Shown: piece by piece, positions 28,284 through 38,111 of the stretch | Position numbering within the stretch: position 1 is the first letter of the stretch | How the letters are laid out: the number at the start of each line of letters is the position of its first letter | From: Actinomycetota bacterium | GTDB lineage: Bacteria; Actinomycetota; Actinomycetes; S36-B12 | Assembly (NCBI GenBank): GCA_016717115.1 | Contig: JADKGE010000011.1 | Coordinates: 69,907-133,906 of the forward strand | DNA: 64,000 nt | Reading direction: 5' to 3' | Position numbers and translations under genes: made by a program | The notes under the pieces: generated by a model | Database searches by the model: none | Seen by the model: only the letters and a program-made list of their open reading frames with translations | What the model was told of the DNA's origin: nothing

Positions 28284-29309
28284 CTACTCTCCCGGGATCC
28301 GATCGGTGAGCAACGCTGCACGTGGATCCCACGTCGTGCCGTTGCGTTCGTCCTGACGACGCCTCGCGATTGCGGAGAGCGCCTCGAGCACCACGCGATT
28401 GCCCAGGAGGGCGGTGATGTCCGCATGGTCGTAGGGGGGCGCCACCTCGACGACGTCCATGCCCACGACGGGCAGGTCGTAGCAGATGCGCCGGACGGCG
28501 TCGAGGAGTTGCCGGGCGGACAGCCCGCCGGGCTCGGGCGTTCCGGTTCCGGGCGCATGACCGGGGTCGCACACGTCGATGTCGACGCTGAGGAAGACGC
28601 CGTCGCAGTCGTCAAGGGCGATCGAGAAGGCCTCGGTCAGGCACTCGTCGAGTCCGCGAGCCACGATCTCGGCCATCTCGTAACTGCGCATCCCGTGCTC
28701 GGCCATCCACCGCAGGACGTCCGGCGGCGGCCAGTAGCCGCGCAACCCGATCTGGAGGAAGCGGTCGCCCCGCGCCGCCCCCGACTCGATCAGCCGTCGC
28801 ATGGGCTGGCCATGGCCGATCAGCGAGCCGAACGAGATGTCACCTGTGTCGGCATGGGCATCGAAGTGGATCACCGAGACCCTGCCCCAGCCGCGGGCGC
28901 GCGCGACACCCGTCACGTCTGGCCACGTGATGGTGTGGTCGCCACCGAGGACGATCGGTATCGCCCCGGCCCCGGCCACCCGCTCGATCGCCTTCTCCAG
29001 GCTGGCACAGGAGGTCGTGGCGTCTCCGCTGTACATCTCGACGTCACCGGCGTCGACGACGCGGATGTCACGGAGCGCGTCCACCCGCATCGCGAGGGAC
29101 GGTCGCGACCCGTCATGCCCCAGGTAGCACGCCTGCCGCATCGCTCCCGGGCCGAACCGCGCCCCGCTGCGGTAGGACGTTCCGCCGTCGAACGGCGCCC
29201 CGACGATGACGACGTCCGCGTCCGCGAAGGTGCCGGAGTCGGTGAGGTCGCACGATTCGACACCGAGGAAGGTGATGTCCGGGCCGAACTGGGAGCCGTA
29301 TCGGGACAT
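28284..29309 (-). CDS. speB: Agmatinase / ureohydrolase family protein
   Basis: Binuclear manganese hydrolase releasing urea, probably from agmatine to give putrescine; guanidinobutyrate is an alternative substrate. The 341-residue product has GAPFDGGTSYRSGARFGP, GGDHTITWP, HFDAHADTGD and SVDIDVCDPGHAPGTGTPEPGG (core DIDVCDPGHAPG), giving all the metal-ligand His and Asp residues. It is in the operon with potABCD-type genes, the aldehyde dehydrogenase and a broken FAD oxidase. Confidence 0.88.
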   Translation of the reverse strand: MSRYGSQFGPDITFLGVESCDLTDSGTFADADVVIVGAPFDGGTSYRSGARFGPGAMRQACYLGHDGSRPSLAMRVDALRDIRVVDAGDVEMYSGDATTSCASLEKAIERVAGAGAIPIVLGGDHTITWPDVTGVARARGWGRVSVIHFDAHADTGDISFGSLIGHGQPMRRLIESGAARGDRFLQIGLRGYWPPPDVLRWMAEHGMRSYEMAEIVARGLDECLTEAFSIALDDCDGVFLSVDIDVCDPGHAPGTGTPEPGGLSARQLLDAVRRICYDLPVVGMDVVEVAPPYDHADITALLGNRVVLEALSAIARRRQDERNGTTWDPRAALLTDRIPGE

Positions 29310-29356
29310 GCGGGGAATCTACTTCCCGGGACTCAGGCAGGCGCGGCAATCGCTGT

Positions 29357-30627
29357 TCATGAGTCGAAGCCGAGGCCGAGCCGATCGAGCGCCTGCAGCC
29401 AGAGGTTGCGACGACCACCGTTCTCGTCGGCCTTCTGGAGGGCCGCCGTCGTCCAGTTGATGCCCCAGGTGCGGAGGGGCTCAGGCGGAAACGGGATCGG
29501 CTTGGTACGGACCATCTCCAGTTCGGTGCGCTCCGTGGCCTTCCCGTCCAGGAGGTCGAGCATCGTCAGGGCGCCGAATCGTGACGCGCCCACGCCGAGC
29601 CCGGTGTACCCGGCGACGTAGGCCGTCTTGCCCTCGTGCGCCGTGCCCCAGAAGGCACTGAACCGCGAGCACGTGTCGATGGCCCCGCCCCAGGCGTGCG
29701 AGAAGCGGAGCCCCTCGACATGCGGGAACGTCTGGAAGAAGTGCTCGGCAAGGGTCTCGTAGGACTCGCGGCTGTGCTCGAACTGCGGCCCGAATCCGTT
29801 GCCAGGGTGGTAGACGGCGTCGTACCCGCCCCAAAGGATGCGCCCGTCGTCGGTGGTGCGGTAGTAGTGGAACTGGTTGCCGGAATCGCTCACGCCCTCG
29901 CGCCCATCCCAGCCGATGGTCGCCCACTGCTGGTCGGTGAGCGGTTCCGTCACCAGCACGTAGTCGTACACGGGCACGACGTAGTGCGACAGTCGCTTGA
30001 GAAGCGGCGGATAGGCGTTCGTCGCCAGGGCGACGCGGCCCGCCCGGACCACCCCACGCCGCGAGACCGCGATCACATGGTCGTCATGCGAGGTGATGCC
30101 GCGGATCGGGGTGCGCTCGAACAGTCGCACGCCGACCTCGATGCAGGCGGCCCGCAGACCCCACGCCAGCCGCGCCGGATCCACCAGCGCTACCCCGCGA
30201 GAGTCGAATGTGCCGCCCTGGTAGGACGGCGAGTCCACGCGGCGACGCACCTCGCGTGCCGTGAGCACCTGGACGTCCATCCCAGACGCAACAGGATCGA
30301 CATGTCGTCCAGCCAGCAATCCAGTCCGTTCGCCAGTCCGTGCGTCAGCAAAACAGAAACGAAGCCTCCGTTGCAGCCCGTGGCACCCTCCGCCACCCGG
30401 CCACCCTCGACGAAAACGACGTCACGACCTGGGTCGGCCCGCTTCGCCAGCAGCGCCGCCCACAGGCCGGTGAATCCTCCGCCGACGACCAGCAGGTCGG
30501 CCGTCTCGGAGCCCACCAGCTCAGGGGTCGACGGTGGTCGTTCGGCCCGGTCGAGCCAGTAGGCCGAATGCCGAGTGCCGGCCAGTGATTCGAGGGCCGC
30601 GGCGCTGGGCTCGGAAGTGAAGAACAC
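29357..30627 (-). pseudogene. FAD-dependent oxidoreductase (PuuB-like), internal deletion and frameshift
   Basis: A DAO-family FAD oxidase, probably for a polyamine or its gamma-glutamyl form. The N-terminal part (from 30627) has the FAD motif VVGGGFTGLWAAL and NGGF; the C-terminal part (to 29357) has VDPARLAWGLRAA, HYYRTTDDGRILWGGYDA and GYTGLGVGASRFG. The frames meet near 30275: LLRLG joins directly to MDVQVLTAREV. Roughly 45 residues usually present between these segments are absent, so this is a deletion plus frame change, not a single-base error. Bases 30285-30385 also look unusually T-rich on the coding strand. It is probably inactive. Confidence 0.8.
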
Positions 30628-30741
30628 GGACTACTCCTTGGTGACGGTGGCGAAGGAAGCACGCAGGTCCTGCGTTGTCCCACCAGTCCCCTCGAGGTGT
30701 CGCTGCCGGCCGCGGCCGGATCGATGTGGCGATTCTACGCG

Positions 30742-31572
30742 CTAGGAACGGGAGAGCGTGTCGACCAGGATCGGCTTGGGATTCTCGAGCGCCTTGCGAC
30801 GACGGTGTCCGAGGAACTGACCGCCCAGCACGATGGCGAGCGCGACGAGGAAGACGAGCGAGGCGAGCGCGTTCACCTGCACCGGGATGCCGCGCTGCGC
30901 GGCACCCCAGATGAAGATCGGGAACGTGACAAGGGTGCCGGCATTGAAGTAGCTGATGATGAAGTCGTCGAAGGACAGCGAGAAGCCCAGCAGGGCCGCG
31001 CCGAGGATCCCGGGCAGCACCAGCGGGAACGTCACGTAGCGGAAGACCGCACGAGGGTTCGCATAGAGGTCACGGGCGGCCTCCTCCAGCCGCGGATCCA
31101 TGCCCTGCAGGCGCGCCTTCACGGTCACCACGACGAACGAGATGATGAACATGACGTGCGCGACGGTGACGGTCACGATGCCCAGGGGCAGGCGCATGTT
31201 GAGGAACAGCGCCAGCAGGCTGGCACCCATGACCACCTCAGGGGTCGCCATGGGCAGGAAGATCAGCAGGTTGGTGGTCGAGCGACCTCGGAATCGGTAC
31301 CGCACGAGGGCGAAGGAGATCATCGTCCCCAGCAGCGTGGCGCCGAGCGTGGCGACGAGACCGATCTCGATGCTGGTGACGAACGACGAGCAGACACCCG
31401 GGACCCCGCACAGGTCGGTCCACGCATCGAGCGAGAACTCGTTCCAGCTCAGGTTGAACTTGCCCTTGGGGTTGTTGAAGGACAGAGCCATGATGACGGC
31501 GATCGGGATGAACAGGTACACCAGCACGAGCACGGCCACGATGCCGATCAGGTTCTTGCGGAGCCAGCGCAT
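30742..31572 (-). CDS. potC: Polyamine ABC transporter permease (PotC type)
   Basis: Inner-membrane permease of a spermidine/putrescine-type importer. The 276-residue product has six membrane segments and the EAA loop EEAARDLYANPRAVFRYVTFP in its core (EAARDLYANP). It starts where the PotB-like stop ends (one-base overlap). The role in polyamine import is inferred from the operon: PotD, PotA and PotB homologues lie upstream, and putrescine-catabolic genes flank it. Confidence 0.9.
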   Translation of the reverse strand: MRWLRKNLIGIVAVLVLVYLFIPIAVIMALSFNNPKGKFNLSWNEFSLDAWTDLCGVPGVCSSFVTSIEIGLVATLGATLLGTMISFALVRYRFRGRSTTNLLIFLPMATPEVVMGASLLALFLNMRLPLGIVTVTVAHVMFIISFVVVTVKARLQGMDPRLEEAARDLYANPRAVFRYVTFPLVLPGILGAALLGFSLSFDDFIISYFNAGTLVTFPIFIWGAAQRGIPVQVNALASLVFLVALAIVLGGQFLGHRRRKALENPKPILVDTLSRS

Positions 31573-32468
31573 CAGACCAGGTCCTCCGTTCCCGCTCGGC
31601 GGATGTAGGTGAAGACCATGACGAGGATGATGGTCATGAGGATGAACGAGAGCGCGCTGGCCGTCGGATAGTCGCGGTACTCGATGAAGTTGGTCTGGAT
31701 CTCGTTGCCGATCATCCGGTTCTTCGGCGATCCCAGGAGTTCGGCGTTGATGTAGTCACCGGCCGCCGGGATGAAGGTGAGGAGCGTGCCGGCGACCACG
31801 CCTGGCATCGACAGCGGCCACGTCACCTTGCGGAACGCCGTCTGAGGCGAGGCGTACAGGTCGCTGGCCGCCTCGATCAACCGCGGGTCGATCTTCTCGA
31901 GCGCCGCATACAGCGGCAGGATCATGAAGGGAAGGAAGTTGTAGGTGAGGCCGGCGATGACCGCGATCCAGGTGTTCAGGATCCGCCCGTCGGGCAGCAG
32001 GTGCAGGGCGTTCAGCGTGCTGGTGATCGGGCCTTCGTCCGCGAGGATCGTCTTCCAGGCATACGTGCGCAGCAGGAAGGACGCGAACGACGGAGCGATG
32101 ACGAGCACGAGCATGAGCGACCGCCACTTCCCAGCGCGGAAGGCGATGAAGTAGGCGAGCGGGTAGGCGATGGCGAGCGCGAGGACGGTCGCGACCCCCG
32201 CATAGAGGAACGACCGGAGGAACTGCGGCCAGTACTCGCTGAGGGCGGAGGCGTAGTTGCCGATCTCGAGACCCGGCTTGTATCGGCCCGTGCGACCCTC
32301 GATTGGCGACTGCAGGCTGGTCGCGAAGAGCGTGACGAGCGGGATGGCGAAGAACACCGCGAGCCACGCCATCCCCGGGAACAGTAGGACGTAGCCCGTG
32401 CGTGACTTCCGCTGGACGACGCTCGCCGGCGGCGCCTGCCCACCAGCCTGCGGCACGGCGGCAGCCAT
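31572..32468 (-). CDS. potB: Polyamine ABC transporter permease (PotB type)
   Basis: The 298-residue product has a short cytoplasmic N-terminus, LLFPGMAWLAVFFAIPLV as the first membrane segment, five more segments, and the EAA loop IEAASDLYASPQTAFRKVTWP (core EAASDLYASP). A periplasmic loop follows segment one, as in PotB and PotH proteins. It lies two bases after potA. Confidence 0.9.
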   Translation of the reverse strand: MAAAVPQAGGQAPPASVVQRKSRTGYVLLFPGMAWLAVFFAIPLVTLFATSLQSPIEGRTGRYKPGLEIGNYASALSEYWPQFLRSFLYAGVATVLALAIAYPLAYFIAFRAGKWRSLMLVLVIAPSFASFLLRTYAWKTILADEGPITSTLNALHLLPDGRILNTWIAVIAGLTYNFLPFMILPLYAALEKIDPRLIEAASDLYASPQTAFRKVTWPLSMPGVVAGTLLTFIPAAGDYINAELLGSPKNRMIGNEIQTNFIEYRDYPTASALSFILMTIILVMVFTYIRRAGTEDLV

Positions 32469-32470
32469 CG

Positions 32471-33658
32471 TCAGGCCTCCGCGTCGTCGGCCACGAGCGA
32501 CTGGTTGACGGCCTCGAGCTCGAGCACCTCGGGGTCCACCCCCACAGTGGTGCCACTCGAGCCGTCGAGGCCGAAGGTGTGCTTGGGCGACCAGTGAAGG
32601 ACGACCTCGTCGCCCACCTCGCTGCGATCCCCGACGACCACGTTCTGCTCGAAGACGATGAGTTCCTGCTCCCAGGGCGCCTTCACCAGGTACTGGGTCG
32701 AGACGCCCGTGTACGAGACGTCGGTGACCCGCCCGGTGATCCGGTTGTGGTGCTCAGGGACGCGTCCGGCATCCACCAGGTCGAGGATGGTGATCTTCTC
32801 GGGACGCACCCCGACGATCAGGTCGCTTCCGGCAGCGAAGACGCGCTCGGAGGGGACCGCGAACGACTGCCCGAACGAGGACACCACCACGTCGGCCCCG
32901 GCGTTGCCGGCCCGGGTGCCGACGATGAGGTTCGCCTGCCCGAGGAAGTTGGCGACGAACACCGTGCGCGGCAGCTCGTAGATGTCGGCCGGGTGCCCCA
33001 TCTGCTCGATCCGTCCGGAGTTCATGACGGCGACGGTGTCGGCCATCGTCATGGCCTCCTCCTGGTCGTGGGTCACGTGGACGAAGGTCGTCCCGACCTC
33101 GACCTGGATGCGCTTCAGCTCGATCTGCATCTGTCGGCGCAGTTTGAGGTCCAGGGCGCCGAGCGGCTCGTCGAGCAGGAGGACGTCCGGACGGTTGATG
33201 AGCGCCCGCGCGACGGCGACCCGCTGCTGCTGACCACCGGACAGCTGGGTGGGCTTGCGACGCGCCATCGGTGACAGCTCGACGAGTTCGAGCATCGACT
33301 CGACCGTGGCCTTCACGTCCTTGACGCCCCGACGACGAAGCCCGAAGGCGACATTCTCGAAGATGTCGAGGTGCGGGAAGAGCGCGTAGGACTGGAACAC
33401 CGTGTTGACCGGGCGCTCGAAGGCCCGCAGGTGCGTGATGTCCCTCTCCCCGATGAAGATGGATCCCGAGGTCGGGTCCTCCAGGCCGGCCACCATGCGA
33501 AGCGTCGTGGTCTTGCCGCATCCGGAGGCGCCGAGGAGCGCGAAGAACGAGCCCGCGGGGATCGTCAGCGTGAGGTCATCGACCGCGGCGTGGTCGCCGA
33601 ACTTCTTGGTCAGGCTGGTCATCCGCAGGTCGTCGACCTGGCGAGTCTCGTCGCTCAC
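32471..33658 (-). CDS. potA: Polyamine ABC transporter ATP-binding protein (PotA type)
   Basis: The 395-residue ATPase has Walker A GASGCGKTT, the signature LSGGQQQRVAVARAL, Walker B VLLLDEPLGALD and the switch His in THDQEEAMTMAD. A C-terminal TOBE domain (around residues 290-370) follows, as in PotA. The start chosen is GTG 33658, after GAGGG; an ATG at 33676 is an alternative. It would energise the PotB/PotC channel. Confidence 0.92.
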   Translation of the reverse strand: MSDETRQVDDLRMTSLTKKFGDHAAVDDLTLTIPAGSFFALLGASGCGKTTTLRMVAGLEDPTSGSIFIGERDITHLRAFERPVNTVFQSYALFPHLDIFENVAFGLRRRGVKDVKATVESMLELVELSPMARRKPTQLSGGQQQRVAVARALINRPDVLLLDEPLGALDLKLRRQMQIELKRIQVEVGTTFVHVTHDQEEAMTMADTVAVMNSGRIEQMGHPADIYELPRTVFVANFLGQANLIVGTRAGNAGADVVVSSFGQSFAVPSERVFAAGSDLIVGVRPEKITILDLVDAGRVPEHHNRITGRVTDVSYTGVSTQYLVKAPWEQELIVFEQNVVVGDRSEVGDEVVLHWSPKHTFGLDGSSGTTVGVDPEVLELEAVNQSLVADDAEA

Positions 33659-33691
33659 TGGACCCTCTTCCCGCATCGCAGTGCCTGCACG

Positions 33692-34930
33692 CTAGCCACC
33701 GATCGCCTTCTGGAATGCCCGCTGGTACTCGACGTCCTTCTCCTCCGTCAGCGTCATGAACACGTATGACTGGGAGAGCGTCTTGGCATCGGGGAAGATC
33801 CACTGGTTGTCGGCCAGGGCGGGATCGATACTCCTCATCGCCTCCTGGGCACCGTCGACCGGGCAGATGTACTGGACGTACGCGGCCACCTGTGCGGCGA
33901 TCTCGGGGTCGTAGTAGTAGTTCATCAGCAGTTCGGCGTTGCGCTTGTGGGCCGCGAGGGCAGGGATCATCATGTTGTCGGTCCACAGCGTGCCGCCCGT
34001 CTCGGGCAGACCCACTCCGAAGTCGGGCCCCAGCTGGATCATGTCGCCCGACCAGCCGATGACGGCGATGAGATCGCCCGACTCGAGCGCGCCCGCATAG
34101 TCGTTGCCGGTGACCTGGCGGATCTGGCCGTTGTCGACCTGCTGCGTGAGCGTCTCGATCGCCTTGTTGAAATCGTCGTCGGTGAAGTTCGAGGGGTCGC
34201 TTCCCTGCGCAGCCAGGAGGACCCCCATGGTGTCGCGCATCTCGGAGAGGACGGAGACACGCCCCTTCAGCTTGGGGTCGAACAGCTGGTCGACCGACAC
34301 GAGGGTGTCGGTGCCGAGGGCCTCCTTGAGCTGGCCCTTGTTCCACCCGAAGCAGCCGAACCCGGACTGCCAGGGCAGGGAGTACTGGCGACCCGGATCC
34401 CAGGACGTGTACAGGTACTTCGGCACCAGGTTGGTCCAGTTGGGGATGAGGTCCTTGTTGAGCTTCTGGACGAAGCCGTTCTGGACCCACAGCGCCGCCA
34501 TCCAGTCGGTCAGGACGACGATGTCTCGGCCGATGTCCTGACCCTGCTCCAACTGGGTGCGCACCTTCGCGTAGAACTCGTTGTTGTCGTTGACGTCCTC
34601 CGTGTAGACCACCTCGAAGCCGGTCAGCTTCTGGAACTCCTCGAGCGAGGGCCGCGAGCCGGTGGCGTCGTCGATGTCGATGTACAGGGGCCAGTTCGAC
34701 CAGTTGATCAGCTTGTCCACCGCCGACATGTCCTCTGCCGCTCCGACATCCTGCGCGACGGCCTGGCCGCCCGCGCCACCGCCGCCCAGGGCCTCGTCGG
34801 AGGCGCCGCAGGCGGCCGCGACCATGGCGACTCCCCCGAGGCCGGCCGCGCGCAGGAGGCGCCGGCGCGAGATCGACGACCTCATGGTGCCGGCGATGGC
34901 AGCGATCACTTCTGGGTTCTGCGGAGTCAT
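33692..34930 (-). CDS. potD: Spermidine/putrescine-binding lipoprotein (PotD type)
   Basis: A 412-residue extracytoplasmic binding protein. A twin-arginine motif (SRRRLLRAAG near residue 20) is followed by a hydrophobic stretch and a lipobox ending AAAC near residue 41, so it is predicted to be a Tat lipoprotein. The mature part matches PotD-type proteins: LINWSNWPLYID, FVYTEDVNDNNEF-like (VVYTEDVNDNNEF), and the SGDMIQLG polyamine-pocket region. It is first among the transporter genes, downstream of the aldehyde dehydrogenase. Confidence 0.92.
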   Translation of the reverse strand: MTPQNPEVIAAIAGTMRSSISRRRLLRAAGLGGVAMVAAACGASDEALGGGGAGGQAVAQDVGAAEDMSAVDKLINWSNWPLYIDIDDATGSRPSLEEFQKLTGFEVVYTEDVNDNNEFYAKVRTQLEQGQDIGRDIVVLTDWMAALWVQNGFVQKLNKDLIPNWTNLVPKYLYTSWDPGRQYSLPWQSGFGCFGWNKGQLKEALGTDTLVSVDQLFDPKLKGRVSVLSEMRDTMGVLLAAQGSDPSNFTDDDFNKAIETLTQQVDNGQIRQVTGNDYAGALESGDLIAVIGWSGDMIQLGPDFGVGLPETGGTLWTDNMMIPALAAHKRNAELLMNYYYDPEIAAQVAAYVQYICPVDGAQEAMRSIDPALADNQWIFPDAKTLSQSYVFMTLTEEKDVEYQRAFQKAIGG

Positions 34931-34966
34931 GATGTTTCCTTCACTGGCGCGGTGCGGTGCTGACGG

Positions 34967-36463
34967 TCACTGTGAGATCTCAGGGTTGGCGAAGATCGTG
35001 CGATGCCACGGCTTGCGCACCTCTCCGGTGATGTCCATCGAGACGTGCTTGACGTTGGTGTACTCCTCGAACGAGTACATCGACATGTCCTTGCCGAAGC
35101 CTGATTGCTTGAAGCCGCCGTGGGGCATCTCGCTGACGATCGGAATGTGATCGTTGATCCACACGCACCCGGCCTTGATCTCCCGCTGGGCGCGAAGCCC
35201 ACGGAAGATGTCGGTCGTCCACGCCGAGGCCGCGAGCCCGTAGACAGTGTCGTTCGCGAGCGCGATGCCCTCGTCGTCGGAGTCGAACGGGATGACGACC
35301 AGCACGGGACCGAAGATCTCGTTGCGTGCGATGTCGGAGTCCTGGGCCACATCCGTGACGAGGGTCGGCCGGTAGAAGGCGCCCCGAGCGAGATCGCCGC
35401 CGGGAATCTCGCCACCGGTGACGATCGTCGCGCCATAGCCTCGAGCACGATCGATGAACCCCGCCACGCTCTGCTGGTGACGCCGGGAGATCAGTGGACC
35501 CATGTCCGTGGCGGGATCCGTCGGATCGCCGAGGCGCACGCCGGCGAACAGGTCGGCCACGGCCGAGACGAAGGCCTCGTACAGGGGTCGTTGGACGTAG
35601 GCGCGTGTCGCGGCCGTGCAGTCCTGCCCCGCGTTGATGAGAGCGCCCGCCACCGCACCATGCGCTGCAGCCTCGGGATTCGCGTCGTCGAACACGACGA
35701 ACGGAGCCTTCCCGCCGAGTTCGAGGTGGACTCGCTTGATGGTGGCGGTCGCCAGTTCCATGACCCGCTGACCCACAGGAGTCGATCCCGTGAAGGAGAC
35801 CATGGAGACGTCGGGGTGGCCGACCAACGCCTCCCCCACCGTTCGTCCGGCGCCCATCACCACGTTGACCACACCCGCCGGGATACCGGCCGCCATGCAG
35901 TCCTCCGCGAGCATGAGCGACGTGAGCGGCGTCATCTCCGCGGGCTTCAGCACGATGGTGTTGCCGGCCGAGATCGCCGGCAGGATCTTCCACATGGCCA
36001 TCTGCAGCGGGTAGTTCCAGGGAGCGATGGATCCGACCACACCGATCGGCTCTCGACGGATGAGCGACGTGTGCACACCGTCCCACTCGGCGGACGCCTT
36101 GCCCTCGAGGTGCCGGGCCGCTCCCGCGAAGAAGGACACGTTGTCGATGGAGCCGGGGACGTCGAATTCGGTGGTGAGCCGGATGGGCTTGCCCGTCTGC
36201 TGGGTCTCAGCGGCCGCGTAGGCGGCCGCCTTCCCCTCCAGCAGCGCCGCCAGTCGGTGCAGGGCGGTCGAGCGCTCGACGGGCGCCGCCCTCGACCAGT
36301 CGCCGAATGCCGCGGACGCGCAGGCGACAGCGCGCTCGACGTCGCTGGGATCCGCGATGCGGATGGACTCGACCACGGTGTCGTCGGCGGGGTTCACGAC
36401 GTCGAAGGTCTCCGACGAGGAGCCCGGCGTCGACTGGCCACCGGCGAAGACGGCAAGGGTCAC
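34967..36463 (-). CDS. Gamma-aminobutyraldehyde dehydrogenase
   Basis: NAD-dependent aldehyde dehydrogenase, here probably converting 4-aminobutanal from putrescine to GABA (PatD/Prr type). The 498-residue product has APWNYPLQMAMWKILPA, FTGSTPVGQRVM, the catalytic Glu in HLELGGKAP and the catalytic Cys in INAGQDCTAATR near residue 295. GTG 36463 with AGGAGG upstream is chosen over a longer frame. The Pot importer genes follow directly, and gabT at 22002 would use its product. Confidence 0.88.
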   Translation of the reverse strand: MTLAVFAGGQSTPGSSSETFDVVNPADDTVVESIRIADPSDVERAVACASAAFGDWSRAAPVERSTALHRLAALLEGKAAAYAAAETQQTGKPIRLTTEFDVPGSIDNVSFFAGAARHLEGKASAEWDGVHTSLIRREPIGVVGSIAPWNYPLQMAMWKILPAISAGNTIVLKPAEMTPLTSLMLAEDCMAAGIPAGVVNVVMGAGRTVGEALVGHPDVSMVSFTGSTPVGQRVMELATATIKRVHLELGGKAPFVVFDDANPEAAAHGAVAGALINAGQDCTAATRAYVQRPLYEAFVSAVADLFAGVRLGDPTDPATDMGPLISRRHQQSVAGFIDRARGYGATIVTGGEIPGGDLARGAFYRPTLVTDVAQDSDIARNEIFGPVLVVIPFDSDDEGIALANDTVYGLAASAWTTDIFRGLRAQREIKAGCVWINDHIPIVSEMPHGGFKQSGFGKDMSMYSFEEYTNVKHVSMDITGEVRKPWHRTIFANPEISQ

Positions 36464-36589
36464 CGGACGGATCCTCCTCGATTGCGTTCGCGGCCTCACC
36501 CCCGTGCGGATTGCCGAATACAACCACGGAAGCCACCGCCAGACAAGGCTTGGACGCCGGAAAACACGGGAACGTAACGCTTCCGCAAT

Positions 36590-36626
36590 GGAAATCGTCG
36601 AAAAACGCCTATTTCGCCGCGAAATC
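36590..36626. promoter_or_regulatory. Two-part operator-like box upstream of the aldehyde dehydrogenase/pot operon
   Basis: GGAAATCG (36590-36597) and the palindromic ATTTCGCCGCGAAATC (36611-36626) sit in the leader of the minus-strand operon. The same two parts with the same 37-base layout occur at 48781-48817 before the Lrp-family gene. The binding protein is unknown; Lrp is the obvious candidate. Confidence 0.5.
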
Positions 36627-36629
36627 CCG

Positions 36630-38030
36630 CTAGACGCCGCGAAGGGTCGGTTCGGCCTTGGCGGCCGCCGCCAGCGCGGAGATCACATGCTGGAGCTGGG
36701 CGGCGTCGTGCTCGTCCAGCACCCCGGTGGTGACCCGCACGTGGGTGCTGGGCAGGGCGGTCACCATGAAGGGCGAGCCGGGCGAGACCCGGACGCCCAG
36801 TGCGGCCAAGGTGATGAGCGCGGCCCTCTCGTCGACCACCTGAACCCAGGCGTTGATCCCGTCGCCGGTCGTGCTGACCACTCCCTCGCCGGCGAGGCCG
36901 GCGCGAACCGCGAGGCTGCGCATCGCGTACGTGGCCCGGGCCCTGCGCACGGCGGCGATCGCGGCCGGATCGGTGAGCAGCTCGACGAGGACCGCCTGCA
37001 GGAGCCGACTGGTCCATCCCGGTCCCAGCATCCGTCGCGAGACCATCGGGTCGACGATGTCGGCCGATCCGCCGACCGCCGCGATCCGAAGGTCGGGGCC
37101 GTGGGACTTCGAGTAGCTGCGGATGTGCACAGTCCGGTCCGGGAGGTGCTTGCCGAGGCTCACGTCCTCGCCCGTCGCAATGTCCCCCGAGTGGTCGTCC
37201 TCGACGACGAGCGCGCGCGAGGTGCTCAGCACCTGCGCGAGCTGGGCGCAACGAGCGGTGCTCATGCTGATCCCCGTGGGATTCTGCGCGCGCGGCTGCA
37301 GGAACACGGCGACCGGCTCCACGGCCAGGGCCTGGGCCAGCGATGCCGGGACGATCCCCTCGTCGTCCATGGCCAGCGGCAGGATCTCGGCGCCGCTGCG
37401 CTCCAGGAGGTCGATCAGCGGCGGGAATCCCGGGTTCTCCATCGCCACCCTGTCACCGAGTCGAATCACCTGATCGACCACCCGGGACAGGCCATCGAGG
37501 GCACCGTCGACCACCGTCAGGCGCGCCGGCACGAACGGCCAACTGCGACGCAGAAGCGTCTCGAGCTCCGGCAGCACGGGATCGTCCAGGTAGCTGGTGG
37601 TCCACGAGCCCGAGCGCGCGACGACGCGTTCGAGGGCCTCCCGCAGCGGCGGCAGCAGGAGCGGATCGGGCGTGCCGGTCGACAGGTTGATGCCCTCGGC
37701 CAGCGGGGCCCCGCCGATGCCCAGGTAGCGGGCCGGGCGCGTGGGCTCGACCGTGGTGCGAACGAAGGTGCCCGCCCGTCCACGCGCCTGGATGGCGCCC
37801 ACGGCGGCCAGGGCCTGCCACGCCTCGCTGACCGTTGCCGGGCTGATGCCGAGCTCCTTGGCGAGGTCGCGGACGGTCGGCAGCCGGTCGCCGGTCTCCA
37901 GAGTGCCCGCACGAATGAGCCGGTGGACGGCCGCCGCGATGCCCTTCGGTGACTTGTCGAGGACCGCGCCAGCCACGAGCGAGACCGCCGGGTCGCCGGA
38001 CCCGTCGGTCGGCACGATGGTCAGCGCCAT
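36630..38030 (-). CDS. MocR-type GntR/aminotransferase regulator
   Basis: A 466-residue PLP-binding regulator. The N-terminal GntR winged helix (GDRLPTVRDLAKELGISPATVSEAW, core RLPTVRDLAKELG) is followed by an aminotransferase-fold domain with QPRAQNPTG, VVEDDHSGD and the PLP lysine in RSYSKSHGPDLR. ATG 38030 follows GGGAGG. It is divergent from the beta-ureidopropionase gene and upstream of the polyamine operon, so it could control either. Family members sense amino acids, GABA or PLP. Confidence 0.9.
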   Translation of the reverse strand: MALTIVPTDGSGDPAVSLVAGAVLDKSPKGIAAAVHRLIRAGTLETGDRLPTVRDLAKELGISPATVSEAWQALAAVGAIQARGRAGTFVRTTVEPTRPARYLGIGGAPLAEGINLSTGTPDPLLLPPLREALERVVARSGSWTTSYLDDPVLPELETLLRRSWPFVPARLTVVDGALDGLSRVVDQVIRLGDRVAMENPGFPPLIDLLERSGAEILPLAMDDEGIVPASLAQALAVEPVAVFLQPRAQNPTGISMSTARCAQLAQVLSTSRALVVEDDHSGDIATGEDVSLGKHLPDRTVHIRSYSKSHGPDLRIAAVGGSADIVDPMVSRRMLGPGWTSRLLQAVLVELLTDPAAIAAVRRARATYAMRSLAVRAGLAGEGVVSTTGDGINAWVQVVDERAALITLAALGVRVSPGSPFMVTALPSTHVRVTTGVLDEHDAAQLQHVISALAAAAKAEPTLRGV

Positions 38031-38111
38031 GGTGCCTCCCATGCCCCGTTGTCGACGGCCCGTCGCTCTCCGGAGCCCGCCGATCGCCGCCGGATTCTTG
38101 CAGAAACGCCG

